Origin: an uncultured Blastocatellia bacterium
GTDB lineage: Bacteria > Acidobacteriota > Blastocatellia > HR10
Assembly (NCBI GenBank): GCA_937934295.1
Contig: CALHAI010000006.1
Location: 241,643 to 305,642 of the forward strand
Length of the DNA stretch: 64,000 nt
Direction: 5' to 3'
Part shown: one piece after another, positions 28,392 to 36,876 of the stretch
Numbering within the stretch: the first letter of the stretch is position 1
How the letters are laid out: each line of letters begins with the position of its first letter
The notes under the pieces: model-generated
What the model was told of the DNA's origin: nothing
Databases searched by the model: none
What the model saw: the letters and a program-made list of their open reading frames with translations, nothing else
Program-made: the position numbers and the translations under genes

Positions 28392-28407
28392 ATCCCTTGC
28401 GATCTCG

Positions 28408-29061
28408 TCAACCGGCCATCCCAGGACCGATCTCCCCGAACCTTCGCTCCTTGGTCGCGATCCAGATCGCCACCAGCGAGAGGATGAAGAAGCCCACCAT
28501 GAAGAACGACGCCGCTCCCGGATAACTGTGAACGCGAAAATTCGCGATCTGTTGGGAGCCGAAAAGCGGCGGCATGAAAGGCGAGACCTTCACCGGCGCC
28601 GTCGGGTCCAGATTGTGTCCGTACTCGAACAATCGGCGATAGAAGCTCCAGAACGAGAAGAGGCCAAAATACATGAAGAGCACGGTCGTATCCACGAGAT
28701 TCGACATCTTGCCGATCACGATCGCGCGCAGCGCGAGGATGAAGAAGACGCCGACCATCAAGGGGATCCATTTGAATTCGCTGAAATCGCTCTCCAGAAG
28801 CGGGCGCATGCCGATGTAGTGGTTCAGGGTATTGATCTCTCGGAGATCATCCCGTCTCGGCGACCGCCCCCCTTCCAGCCCGTGCGAGTAGATGTAGAGC
28901 CGCAGGCCGTCGGGGAATTGATTGGAATAGAGCGTCATCTGCCAGAGGGGGAAGAGGTACGTCGGGATGAGCAAGAGCGCGGCCACGAGAAGGACGACCC
29001 GACTCCGTACCCCGAGCGGGAGGTCGAAGAAACGGTTCGCCCTTTCCAAAAAGCGTTCCAT
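28408..29061 (-). CDS. NosB-like membrane protein of the nos cluster
   Basis: This 217-aa protein has an N-terminal helix (VVLLVAALLLIPTYLFPLW), a periplasmic loop rich in His/Tyr/Asn (LYIYSHGLEGGRSPRRDDLREINTLNHYIG, conserved-looking), and three or four further helices (WIPLMVGVFFILALRAI, TTVLFMYFGLFSFWSFYRR, AASFFMVGFFILSLVAIW). Clade-II nos clusters commonly carry a membrane protein of unknown role (NosB) next to nosZ and nosD; position and topology fit. I did not recognise any catalytic motif. The name is inference from position. Confidence 0.6.
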   Translation of the reverse strand: MERFLERANRFFDLPLGVRSRVVLLVAALLLIPTYLFPLWQMTLYSNQFPDGLRLYIYSHGLEGGRSPRRDDLREINTLNHYIGMRPLLESDFSEFKWIPLMVGVFFILALRAIVIGKMSNLVDTTVLFMYFGLFSFWSFYRRLFEYGHNLDPTAPVKVSPFMPPLFGSQQIANFRVHSYPGAASFFMVGFFILSLVAIWIATKERRFGEIGPGMAG

Positions 29062-29091
29062 CTTGTTCCCTTCACATGTGCGCGGGCATCC

Positions 29092-29640
29092 TCAGCTCGA
29101 GCGGGCGGCGAGCTGCGCGCAGATGGCGCGCCCGAATTCGGCGGCCGCCTGCGGTCCGCTGGCCGTGATGAGCCGTCCATCGGTAACGACATCCACGCTG
29201 TGATAGTGCGCGCCGCCCTGTCGCAACTCGCGCAGGGACTCCTCGGTCGCGTACACGGTTGCCCGTCGTCCGCGCAAGAGGCCGGCGCGTGCCAACACCG
29301 CAGGCGAGAGACAGATGGCCCCGATGAGCTTCCCCTTCTCCTCCGCCTCTCGCAGCAGCCGATGGAGCGCCTCGTTCGGCCACAAGTACGTCGGCGATCC
29401 CATCCCCCCGACGACGACGATCGCGTCGTAATCGTCCGCGCGCGCATCGGCAATGAGCAGATCGGGCGAAGCGCTCCCGCCGAGCATCCCGCGCGCCGGA
29501 CCGAGCCGCGTCGAGGCGATCTTCACTTCCGCCCCCTCGGCCTCGAAAAGACCCTTCGGCGTGAACAACTCTTCATCCCGGAAATCCTCCGGCGCGATGA
29601 CCATGAGGATCCGCTTCCCCTTCAAGTCCTTCTCCCCCAT
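29092..29640 (-). CDS. DJ-1/PfpI family protein within the nos cluster
   Basis: This 182-aa DJ-1/PfpI/ThiJ-type protein has an alpha/beta core with MVIAPEDFRDEELFTPKGLFE (conserved acidic residue), IVVVGGMGSPTYLW and the nucleophile elbow GAICLSPAVLARAGLL (Cys). It ends ITASGPQAAAEFGRAI. Family members act as glyoxalases, chaperones or cysteine hydrolases. Its position between nosZ and the NosB-like gene is unusual and suggests a stress or repair role linked to N2O respiration, but that is inference. GGAGG lies close upstream of ATG 29640. Confidence 0.85.
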   Translation of the reverse strand: MGEKDLKGKRILMVIAPEDFRDEELFTPKGLFEAEGAEVKIASTRLGPARGMLGGSASPDLLIADARADDYDAIVVVGGMGSPTYLWPNEALHRLLREAEEKGKLIGAICLSPAVLARAGLLRGRRATVYATEESLRELRQGGAHYHSVDVVTDGRLITASGPQAAAEFGRAICAQLAARSS

Positions 29641-29686
29641 GCCTTCCTCCCTGGATGGAGGGGGAACCGCTCCCCCTCCGAAGGAT

Positions 29687-31546
29687 TCAGGATCTCGGCT
29701 TCACGAGCAAATATCCCTGCATCTCCTGATGCAAGGCCGAACAGAAGTTCGTGCAGTAGTAGGGGAAGACACCGGGCTTGCGCGCGACGAATTCGATCGT
29801 CTTCGTCTCGCCCGGGTCCACCACCACATTGATGTTGTACTCGCCGATGGCGAAGCCGTGCAATTCATCGGTCGTCTGCTCGATGTTCGTCAGGTGAATG
29901 ATGACCTTGTCCCCTTGATTCACTTCGATCTTCCAGGGCTCGAAGCTGCTGCGCACGGCGACCATCTTGACGACCACCTCGTTGCCTCGCCGCTCGATCT
30001 TCGCATCCTTGACGTCCCAGATCGCATGCGGATGCGTGTTCTCCTCCTTCGGATAGACCTCGATCGGCTTGAGCTTGTCGGCCTTGATCATCTGCGCGTA
30101 ATGCGGCTCGGGCTCGGTGAAGGCATCGTAGAGGAGCTTCATCTTCTCGCCGGAGATGTCGATGAGCTGCGAGCTCTCCGGCTGCGAGGGGCCGACGCCC
30201 AAGTGCCGTCCATGAGAGAGCTTGTTGAGCGCCACGAGATACTTCCCATCCGGACTGACCGTATCGCCCTCGGCAGCGGCCAGATGGCCGATGTTGTAGG
30301 AGACGGGGATCTTGTCCACGACCTCCCAGGTGCCGAGCTTCCATTTGGCGACGGCGCTTTCGACGAAGAGGCTCGTGTAGGCGTACCCTCGATCATCGAA
30401 GACCGTGTGCAGCGGCCCGAGTCCCACGTTCACCTCCGCGTCCTTCACGGCGTCATAATTGAGAACGGGAATGCCATCCTCCTCGCCCATGAAGTTCTTG
30501 TTCTGGATCGCGGTCAAGATCTTCTCGATGTTGAAGACGGTCGTGATTGAAGCGAGCTTGCCGCTGGCGATAATGTACCGGCCATCCGGACTCACATCTA
30601 CCCCATGCGGGCTCTTCGAGCAGGGGATCAAGTAGACGACGCCCGGCACGGCCTTCGGATCAATGACCTTCACGCCATCGATCATCGTGAACTTCCCCTC
30701 TCGGATCGCCTGCTCAGCCGCCTTCCAATTCACCGCCGCGATGTAGTCGCGCTCCCGCTGCGTGGAGGTGACCTCCAACTTCCCAATCGCCCGCTCCGCG
30801 TTGTAAGAGGTCCAGAAGGCCCAGCCATGGCTCGGCCCCTTGCCGGCATCCCCCAGATCGAAGTTGAATGGCGGCATCAAGACCTGCCAGCCCACGCTCA
30901 TCTCTCCCGTCTTCGGATCCACGGCGATGCCGGAGACGACCCCCTTATATCGCGTGGCGTACTCCTCGACCGGTGCATACGTCCCCTTAGGCAGAGGGAC
31001 GGAGAAGCGCGAGGCCGCGAGGATGTATTCGGTGTTCGGGGTGACGAACGATCCCCCGTGATAGCCGGAGACGTTCGGGATCGGTCCCAAGATCTGCTTC
31101 ACCTTGAAATCACGCAGGTCAATCCGCGCGACGCGATTGTTGGCATTATCGTTGACAAAGAGCCACCGCCCATCGTAGTCGCCATTGGTCTCGCTCAAGG
31201 CCGGATGGTGCACATCCCCCCACGTATATTCGCCGAGCATCTCTCGGGACCCCTTGTCGAACCCATAGCCCGTTGACGGATAGGGGGTGAAGACCGGGAT
31301 CGTCGCGATGTGGCGCATCGAGGGGATGCCCGCGACGAACACGTTTCCCGAATGCCCACCGGAGTAGAAGAGGTAGTACTCGTCCAGATCTCCTGGAGCC
31401 ACATAAGTCGCGACGGCGGCCTCGGCGACTTCGCCGCGCTCCACCCTCGGCCCACGCCCCCGCATGGAGAGCACCAGGGCCGTCACGGCGACCGCGACGA
31501 CGAGGCTCACGATGACCCAAGGCAAGGCGATTCTCGTCTTCATCAT
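29687..31546 (-). CDS. nosZ: Nitrous-oxide reductase, clade II type
   Basis: This 619-aa copper enzyme reduces N2O to N2. It starts with a plain hydrophobic helix and no twin-arginine motif, so export is by Sec and it may stay membrane-anchored; this marks clade II (atypical) NosZ. The CuZ histidines lie in GDVHHPALSETNGDYDGRW, VSGYHGG, CSKSPHGVDVSPDG, GLGPLHTVFDD, IGHLAAAEGDT, KLSHGRHLGVGP and PEPHYAQM. The C-terminal cupredoxin has the CuA ligands in DELHGF and YYCTNFCSALHQEMQGY. Start ATG 31546 was chosen because AAGGAGGGAG precedes it. It follows the pentaheme cytochrome by 64 bases. Confidence 0.96.
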   Translation of the reverse strand: MMKTRIALPWVIVSLVVAVAVTALVLSMRGRGPRVERGEVAEAAVATYVAPGDLDEYYLFYSGGHSGNVFVAGIPSMRHIATIPVFTPYPSTGYGFDKGSREMLGEYTWGDVHHPALSETNGDYDGRWLFVNDNANNRVARIDLRDFKVKQILGPIPNVSGYHGGSFVTPNTEYILAASRFSVPLPKGTYAPVEEYATRYKGVVSGIAVDPKTGEMSVGWQVLMPPFNFDLGDAGKGPSHGWAFWTSYNAERAIGKLEVTSTQRERDYIAAVNWKAAEQAIREGKFTMIDGVKVIDPKAVPGVVYLIPCSKSPHGVDVSPDGRYIIASGKLASITTVFNIEKILTAIQNKNFMGEEDGIPVLNYDAVKDAEVNVGLGPLHTVFDDRGYAYTSLFVESAVAKWKLGTWEVVDKIPVSYNIGHLAAAEGDTVSPDGKYLVALNKLSHGRHLGVGPSQPESSQLIDISGEKMKLLYDAFTEPEPHYAQMIKADKLKPIEVYPKEENTHPHAIWDVKDAKIERRGNEVVVKMVAVRSSFEPWKIEVNQGDKVIIHLTNIEQTTDELHGFAIGEYNINVVVDPGETKTIEFVARKPGVFPYYCTNFCSALHQEMQGYLLVKPRS

Positions 31547-31610
31547 GGCTCCCTCCTTCTTTCTCACCTCCTCACGCCCACGGCTCGCGCAAGGAGAGGA
31601 ACAGAGATGC

Positions 31611-32798
31611 TCATCTCGGACCGGCCTCGCGCTCGAGCTTCCGCTGATAGGCGAGCTTGAGCTTCTCGATCGCTTCGCGCTTCTCCTCGTCCGTCAGCGG
31701 AATTTGCGTTGCGAGCACGACGGCCATCGTCCCCGTCGGATTCATGAGGAAATCCTCCAACGTCTTTCCGAAGCGACTTTGCACATCCACATAGGCGTTC
31801 GCCAGATCGGGGCCGATCTTCGCCGCCGATTCGATGCCGAGCGAGCTGACCTCGTGGCAGACGAAGCACCCTTTCTTGACAAAGAAGGCCCCTTCGCCCG
31901 TGAGCATGCGCTGCTCGCGTTCCAGCTCTTCCGGCGTCGGTCGATCGGCCCACTGCGCGCCCGGAAGATATTCGACCGGGAGGGTCACGCGCCTCCAGCT
32001 CATCACGAGCATCGCGAGGGCTTGCGCCTCCCGGCTCCCGAAGGTGAAATTGGGCATGACGGTCTCGGCCACCATCGCCTTGGGATTCTTGAAGTGCGCG
32101 ACATGCCAGGCGAAGACCGACTTCACCCCACCGAGCCGCGAGTAGTCATATTGCTCCGGCGACTTGTCCCCGACATACGTCAGATCGGGACCGATCACCC
32201 CACCGCGTCCGTTGATCTTATGGCAGGCGCGGCACCCCTTCTCCCTCACCAATTGCTTGGCATAATTGATGAGCTCGGCCCCCTTCGTCTCCCGATCGTA
32301 CCGATGGCAAATATTACAGTTGATCTGCAGCAGCGCCTTCCGATCACTGAGCAGATAGGTCTTCCCCAACTCCGTCGCCAGAAGCGGCTCCTCCCAATGT
32401 TCGATCCGCGTCGCATGGGCCGAACGCACATCGGTCGCATATCCCTGCCCGCCATGACAGATCGTGCACCCGAAATGAGTGATCGGATGCTTCTGCAGGA
32501 TCTCCGACGGATGGGTGCGATACGGATGGGGAGCGTTCTCAAGCCCTTTCCACTCGATCCCCAAGTGGCAGGTCACGCACCGATCCACACGTCCCAACGG
32601 CGGGATCCAAATCTGTTGTATGCCTTTCGGGACATGGGCTGCGCGATCCGGACCAAAGCGCCGGGCGACCAACTCCCGGAATTCTGCTTGATAGCCCTTC
32701 CAATCCGGACGCCACTCCTCCCAGTACACCACGCCCATCAGGAGAAGAAGGGCGAGACCCAAGGAGTAGATCCACGTCACATCGCGCTGTCGGTCCAT
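31611..32798 (-). CDS. Membrane-anchored pentaheme c-type cytochrome
   Basis: This 395-aa protein has one N-terminal membrane helix (about 8-26) and five CXXCH heme sites: CVTCH (74), CTICH (111), CNICH (161), CRACH (189) and CFVCH (311). The last lies in a mono-heme cytochrome-c-like domain with GPDL and a distal Met candidate (VMPNF near 248). Situated between cytochrome b and NosZ, it probably carries electrons from the Rieske/b module to NosZ, in place of NosC-type cytochromes or a soluble cytochrome c. GAGGAGAG precedes the ATG. Confidence 0.88.
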   Translation of the reverse strand: MDRQRDVTWIYSLGLALLLLMGVVYWEEWRPDWKGYQAEFRELVARRFGPDRAAHVPKGIQQIWIPPLGRVDRCVTCHLGIEWKGLENAPHPYRTHPSEILQKHPITHFGCTICHGGQGYATDVRSAHATRIEHWEEPLLATELGKTYLLSDRKALLQINCNICHRYDRETKGAELINYAKQLVREKGCRACHKINGRGGVIGPDLTYVGDKSPEQYDYSRLGGVKSVFAWHVAHFKNPKAMVAETVMPNFTFGSREAQALAMLVMSWRRVTLPVEYLPGAQWADRPTPEELEREQRMLTGEGAFFVKKGCFVCHEVSSLGIESAAKIGPDLANAYVDVQSRFGKTLEDFLMNPTGTMAVVLATQIPLTDEEKREAIEKLKLAYQRKLEREAGPR

Positions 32799-32840
32799 CG
32801 AGCGACTCTCCTCCCCCTTCGTCTCCCCATCGCACGGAGA

Positions 32841-34157
32841 CTAAAACCGGCGCGGGATCTCCGGCCACAGCTCCCACGGCCAGTAGAACTCCCAATACGG
32901 GCCACGCATGAACGTCCCCGTGAAGATGAGAATGAGGATCCCCACCGCGATGAGGAGGAAAACGAGATTCTGTCGCCGCCGTTCGGCGGGGAACCAGACG
33001 CCCACCGAAGCGACCGAACTTTTATCCAGATAGGGCCAAACGGCCAGCCAAAGGATCAAGAGCCCGGGGATCAGCACTCCTCCCACAAACGCCCCGTTGA
33101 GCGTGTACGAGCCGATCCGCACGGTCGTCAGTGCGACCAGCTCTTGCAACCAGAGGAAGTACCATGGCGCTTTGGCCGGATTCGGCGTCACGCTCGGATT
33201 GGCCGGCTCCTCAAGCGGGGCGCGAATCACCAGCGCCAGAAGCGACGTCGCGATGAGCGTGCCGAGCGCCACCAGAACCAGGCGGCGCACGAGAACCGGC
33301 GAGGCCGGAACCGTGTGCTCCTCTTCGTCAATCACCGCCGTCTCGATATGGATCGTCCGGCCGCGCGCGATCCCCAGAAGCGAATAGGTCTTGCTGCGGA
33401 TCGGCGCCGCCCATTCGCGCTTCTGCTCGCGCGCCAGCCGATCGGCGCACGCCAATCCCCCGTCCTTCCTCACGCGCCACATGTGCCAGGAGAAGAGGAC
33501 GAGCACGGCCGCTGGCAGGACAAAGCAATGGAGCACGTAAAACCGCAAGAGCGCGTTCTGCGCGATCTCATGCCCCCCAAGGAGCAGGAAGCGAATCTCA
33601 TCCCCAATCCATGGCGCCGCCGTCGCAATGCTGGTGCCCACCGTGATCGCCCAATAGGCCAACTGATCCCACGGCAACAAATACCCGGTGAACGAGAGCA
33701 AGAGCGTCGCCAGAAGCAGAAGAATCCCGATGATCCAATTGAGCGGACGGTTCTGATCGGCGGCCACGCCGTTCCGATACGCGCCGGTGACGAACACGCG
33801 CATCATGTGTAAGAAGACGACCGCCACCATCGCATGCGCGGCCATCCGATGCAGGCTCCGCACGAACCAGCCGAACGACACCACATGCTCGATATCCTTG
33901 ACCGACGCATACGCGCGCTCGACCGAAGGCACATAGAGGAACATGAGGACCACACCCGTCCCCGTGAGGAGGAAGAAGAGCACGGCAGCGATCGTCCCCA
34001 GCCAGAACGAGTAGCGGAAGCTGAGGCTCTCACGCAAGACCTTGGCCGGGAACCAGTGCAGGAGGAAGTTCCGCACGATGGCATCTCCGGCTTCGCGCGT
34101 GCTCTCCGGCCTCCAGCTCCAGAACATCCGCTCCCAGATCGTTCGTTCGGCGGCCAT
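32841..34157 (-). CDS. Cytochrome b (fused b6/subunit IV) of a Rieske/cytochrome b complex
   Basis: This 438-aa polytopic protein combines a cytochrome b6-like N-terminal half with a subunit IV-like C-terminal half. Heme ligands are H103/H117 and H210/H225; the 14-residue spacing in the second pair is the b6-type signature. GYLLPW is at 158-163. The quinol-site PEWY motif is APWY here (330-333). An additional pair of helices lies at the C-terminus. It should oxidise quinol and pass electrons to the Rieske protein and pentaheme cytochrome. It starts 13 bases after the Rieske stop. Confidence 0.92.
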   Translation of the reverse strand: MAAERTIWERMFWSWRPESTREAGDAIVRNFLLHWFPAKVLRESLSFRYSFWLGTIAAVLFFLLTGTGVVLMFLYVPSVERAYASVKDIEHVVSFGWFVRSLHRMAAHAMVAVVFLHMMRVFVTGAYRNGVAADQNRPLNWIIGILLLLATLLLSFTGYLLPWDQLAYWAITVGTSIATAAPWIGDEIRFLLLGGHEIAQNALLRFYVLHCFVLPAAVLVLFSWHMWRVRKDGGLACADRLAREQKREWAAPIRSKTYSLLGIARGRTIHIETAVIDEEEHTVPASPVLVRRLVLVALGTLIATSLLALVIRAPLEEPANPSVTPNPAKAPWYFLWLQELVALTTVRIGSYTLNGAFVGGVLIPGLLILWLAVWPYLDKSSVASVGVWFPAERRRQNLVFLLIAVGILILIFTGTFMRGPYWEFYWPWELWPEIPRRF

Positions 34158-34170
34158 AGGATCCCTCCGC

Positions 34171-34746
34171 TCACACCGTCAGCCGAAAGTCCTGGCCGAC
34201 GCTCTCATCGAGATTCACCACCAATTGCCCGTCTTCGGGAGCGACCTCTAACTTGTACCAGGCGAGCGGACGCGGCGCCGGTCCCGCATAGTTCGTCCCA
34301 TCGCCATAGTACTTCGAGCCATGGCACGGACAGTGAAATTCATACCGCTCCTCCTTCGTCTGCTCGCCGATCCGAACGCGCTTGGGTTGAGGAAGCAGGA
34401 TCATCTTCACCGTGCATCCCAGATGGGTGCATGTCGCCGAGATGGCGTAGAACGTGTTCCGCTCGCGGAAGATGAAGAGCCGCCGCTCCTCCAGGAAAGT
34501 CCCTCCTTCGGCGAAATCCTCCGGACGCCCAATCTTGATGCGCCGCGGCTCCTCATACAGGACATTGGGGAAGAGCGAACGCACCCACGCATAGACGTGG
34601 CCGAAGAGCCCGGCCAACAGGGCCCCCAGTCCCATCCGTTGGAGGAAAAGGCGCCGCGAGGCCGAAGACGCCGATCCCGCTTCGATGTCGGGATTCGGAG
34701 GCTCAGACGGCGTGACCAACCGATGGTGTCCCTTCGCCTTCTTCAT
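34171..34746 (-). CDS. Rieske [2Fe-2S] protein with Tat signal
   Basis: This 191-aa protein begins with a cytosolic tail, then a twin-arginine motif (SRRLFLQ near residue 29) and a membrane helix (about 38-56). The Rieske fold carries CTHLGC at 106-111 and CPCHGS at 139-144; C106, H108, C139 and H142 bind the cluster and C111/C141 form the stabilising disulfide. [14 protein letters not shown] follows, as usual. It overlaps the upstream oxidoreductase end by 44 bases, evidence of tight coupling. Confidence 0.94.
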   Translation of the reverse strand: MKKAKGHHRLVTPSEPPNPDIEAGSASSASRRLFLQRMGLGALLAGLFGHVYAWVRSLFPNVLYEEPRRIKIGRPEDFAEGGTFLEERRLFIFRERNTFYAISATCTHLGCTVKMILLPQPKRVRIGEQTKEERYEFHCPCHGSKYYGDGTNYAGPAPRPLAWYKLEVAPEDGQLVVNLDESVGQDFRLTV

Positions 34747-36631
34747 AGGAGAAGACCTCCATCGTCATCGCTTCTGTCGGACATCGAATCGCACACAATC
34801 CGCAGCGAATACATCGGTCGTCATCCTTCAGCATGACCGAGAGGGATTCGATCGGTTCTCCTTCCAGCCCATAGTGGGCGAGCACACGCGCGCGCTCCTC
34901 CGGCTCCCACGCGATCTCCTCAAGTGGCACGAGCTTCAAGCAGTACTCCGGACAGACATCCACGCACCGATTGCACAGGACGCATTTCTCCGGGTCATAA
35001 ATCGTCTGGATGTGACAGTAGAGGCACCGCTGTGCCTGTCGTCGCGCTTCCGCTTCCGTGTATCCGATCTCGACCTCGGAGATCCCCGTGCGCCGATCCA
35101 GTGGGATCGTGGGTGGAGGTTGGCGCCCAAGCTTCTCATATCCGGGAACCATGCGGTAGCGCCGCGTGGGGATCGGCTTGACGGTGAGGCGGAAGGCCGG
35201 TTCGGCCGTCACCCGCCTCAGGTACGCGTCAATGGAGAGCGCCGCGCGTTTCCCATTGGCCACGGCCTCGATCAAGTTGCGCGGACCGAATGCCACATCT
35301 CCCCCGGCGAAGACGCCCGATGCCGTCGTCGCCAATGTCTGGGGATCCACCCGGATCGTCCCCTGGGGGGTCAGCTCGAGACCATCTTCCGGTTTCACGA
35401 AGGAGAGATCGGCCTGCTGCCCGATGGCGAGGATGACCGTATCCGCTTCCAGGACCTCATGGATGCTGGGGTCGTAAAGAGGAGCGAACCGCCCTTCCTC
35501 ATCATAGGTGCGGAGGACGCCGATCAACTCGATGGCCCGGACGCGCCCGCGCTCGCCCAAGAATCGGCGCGCGCCACGCTGCGGGTGGAAGATGATCCCT
35601 TCGCGCTGCGCTTCCTCGAACTCCTCGCGCCCCTGCGTCGTGCGCATGACGGGCATCTCCTCGAACGACTCCAAGCTCACCATTCGCACGTCGGCGACGC
35701 CCGCTCGAAGCGCGGCGCGCGCGGCATCGAGCGCCGTCTTCATCCCCGCTCCATCGGCCACCGCTTCCGCTTCCACAGCAAGAGCTGTCCGCAGCGCCAA
35801 GCGCGCCGCATCGAAGGCGACGAACCCCCCACCGATGACGACCACGCGCTTGCCCAGATTCACGCGATACCCGTGATTCACATTGAGGAGGAAATCAATC
35901 GCCTTGATGACGCCATCCAAATCGGCGCCTTCAATCGCGAGGTCGCGCCCTTGCTGCGCGCCCACGCTCAAGAAGATGGCCTCATAACCGAGCTCTCGTA
36001 ATTCCCGCAGCCCGAACTCCCGCGTCAGCGGCGTATTCGTCCGCACCTCCACGCCCAAACGCAAGATCTTCTCGATCTCTTTCTCGATGATCGAGCGCGC
36101 CAGGCGGAACTCCGGAATACCGTGAACCATCATGCCGCCGAGTCGCTCTGTGGCCTCAAAGATAGTGACGCGATAGCCCATGAGCGCTAAATCATGCGCG
36201 CAGGCGAGTCCGGCCGGACCCGCCCCGATGACGGCGACCTTCTGCCCACGCGCGACCCTTCTCCGAGCGGAGACCATCAGCGGTAGGTGCCCGAGCGTCT
36301 TATTGCCCGGCTCACCCACGCCTTCGAAGAGCGCATCCTGCGTATCGGGCCGCAACGATTCCACGCCATAGCGCTCACAGACGAATCGCTTCAACGCCCG
36401 AATGCTCACCGGAGCATCCACCTGTCCGCGCCGACAGTAATCCTCGCACGGTGCCGCACACACGCGCCCGCATACGGAGGCGAAGGGATTCGGGGAACGA
36501 GCCGTCAAATACGCTTTCTCAAGCTCGCCTTCGGCAATGAGTTGCACATACTTCCCCGCATCCGTGTGCACCGGACAGGCGGCTTGACAAGGGATCATCC
36601 GCTTCCAAAACGCGACGTCCGGTACGATCAC
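34703..36631 (-). CDS. GltD-like FAD/NAD(P) oxidoreductase with N- and C-terminal Fe-S domains
   Basis: This 642-aa protein resembles glutamate-synthase small subunits and related electron-bifurcating or Fe-S flavoproteins. It has an N-terminal cysteine-rich domain (CQAACPVH, CGRVCAAPCEDYC; C15 to C66), an FAD fold (IGAGPAGLACAHDL near 135), a second nucleotide fold (VVIGGGFVAFDAARLAL), GVFAGGDVAFGP, and a C-terminal bis-[4Fe-4S] ferredoxin (CVLCNRCVDVCPEYC; CIRCGLCAIRCPTEA). GTG at 36631 was chosen because GGGGGAGG lies 5-6 bases before it, while upstream ATG 36649 has no ribosome site. No GltB is present; it heads the nos operon, so it probably feeds electrons to quinone or the b/c complex. 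Confidence 0.85.
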   Translation of the reverse strand: MIVPDVAFWKRMIPCQAACPVHTDAGKYVQLIAEGELEKAYLTARSPNPFASVCGRVCAAPCEDYCRRGQVDAPVSIRALKRFVCERYGVESLRPDTQDALFEGVGEPGNKTLGHLPLMVSARRRVARGQKVAVIGAGPAGLACAHDLALMGYRVTIFEATERLGGMMVHGIPEFRLARSIIEKEIEKILRLGVEVRTNTPLTREFGLRELRELGYEAIFLSVGAQQGRDLAIEGADLDGVIKAIDFLLNVNHGYRVNLGKRVVVIGGGFVAFDAARLALRTALAVEAEAVADGAGMKTALDAARAALRAGVADVRMVSLESFEEMPVMRTTQGREEFEEAQREGIIFHPQRGARRFLGERGRVRAIELIGVLRTYDEEGRFAPLYDPSIHEVLEADTVILAIGQQADLSFVKPEDGLELTPQGTIRVDPQTLATTASGVFAGGDVAFGPRNLIEAVANGKRAALSIDAYLRRVTAEPAFRLTVKPIPTRRYRMVPGYEKLGRQPPPTIPLDRRTGISEVEIGYTEAEARRQAQRCLYCHIQTIYDPEKCVLCNRCVDVCPEYCLKLVPLEEIAWEPEERARVLAHYGLEGEPIESLSVMLKDDDRCIRCGLCAIRCPTEAMTMEVFSYEEGEGTPSVGHAV

Positions 36632-36700
36632 ACAATACCTCCCCCTCATACTCGTCGCTCTTCCTCTGCAAGTAGCGTGCCGCATTCGCCTCTTCTCGAT

Positions 36701-36706
36701 TTTATA
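36701..36706 (-). promoter_or_regulatory. Candidate -10 box upstream of the nos operon
   Basis: TATAAA on the minus strand lies about 70 bases before the GTG of the first nos-operon gene. No convincing -35 and no FNR/NNR-type TTGAT-N4-ATCAA site was found nearby. Weak evidence. Confidence 0.3.
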
Positions 36707-36752
36707 TCTCATGCGTGCAGAGAGTTAGGACCTCTTGGGCGAGAGGCGCGCC

Positions 36753-36812
36753 GAAAAAGAACCTGTGGGATTTTTCCCAAGGGTGGGGGATTTCCCCCTC
36801 CATGAGGGAGGC
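36753..36812 (-). terminator. Tandem small hairpins after the aspartoacylase-like gene
   Basis: On the minus strand three short perfect stems follow each other: CCCTC/GAGGG, GGGGG/CCCCC and TGGGA/TCCCA. The first two share C residues and are mutually exclusive. A T-rich stretch TTCTTTTT follows the last stem by about five bases. Probable weak terminator or attenuator between the upstream gene and the nos operon; the 245-base gap holds nothing else I recognise. Confidence 0.35.
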
Positions 36813-36876
36813 ACAAGCGGGCTATCAAGAAAAGTCTCGCCGCGCCAACAAGAAGGCACCCGGCGAACGGGACGCT

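Noticed and set aside
36632..36876. FNR/NNR-type site (TTGAT-N4-ATCAA) upstream of the nos operon
   Set aside because: Only half sites were seen; no proper palindrome is present in this gap.
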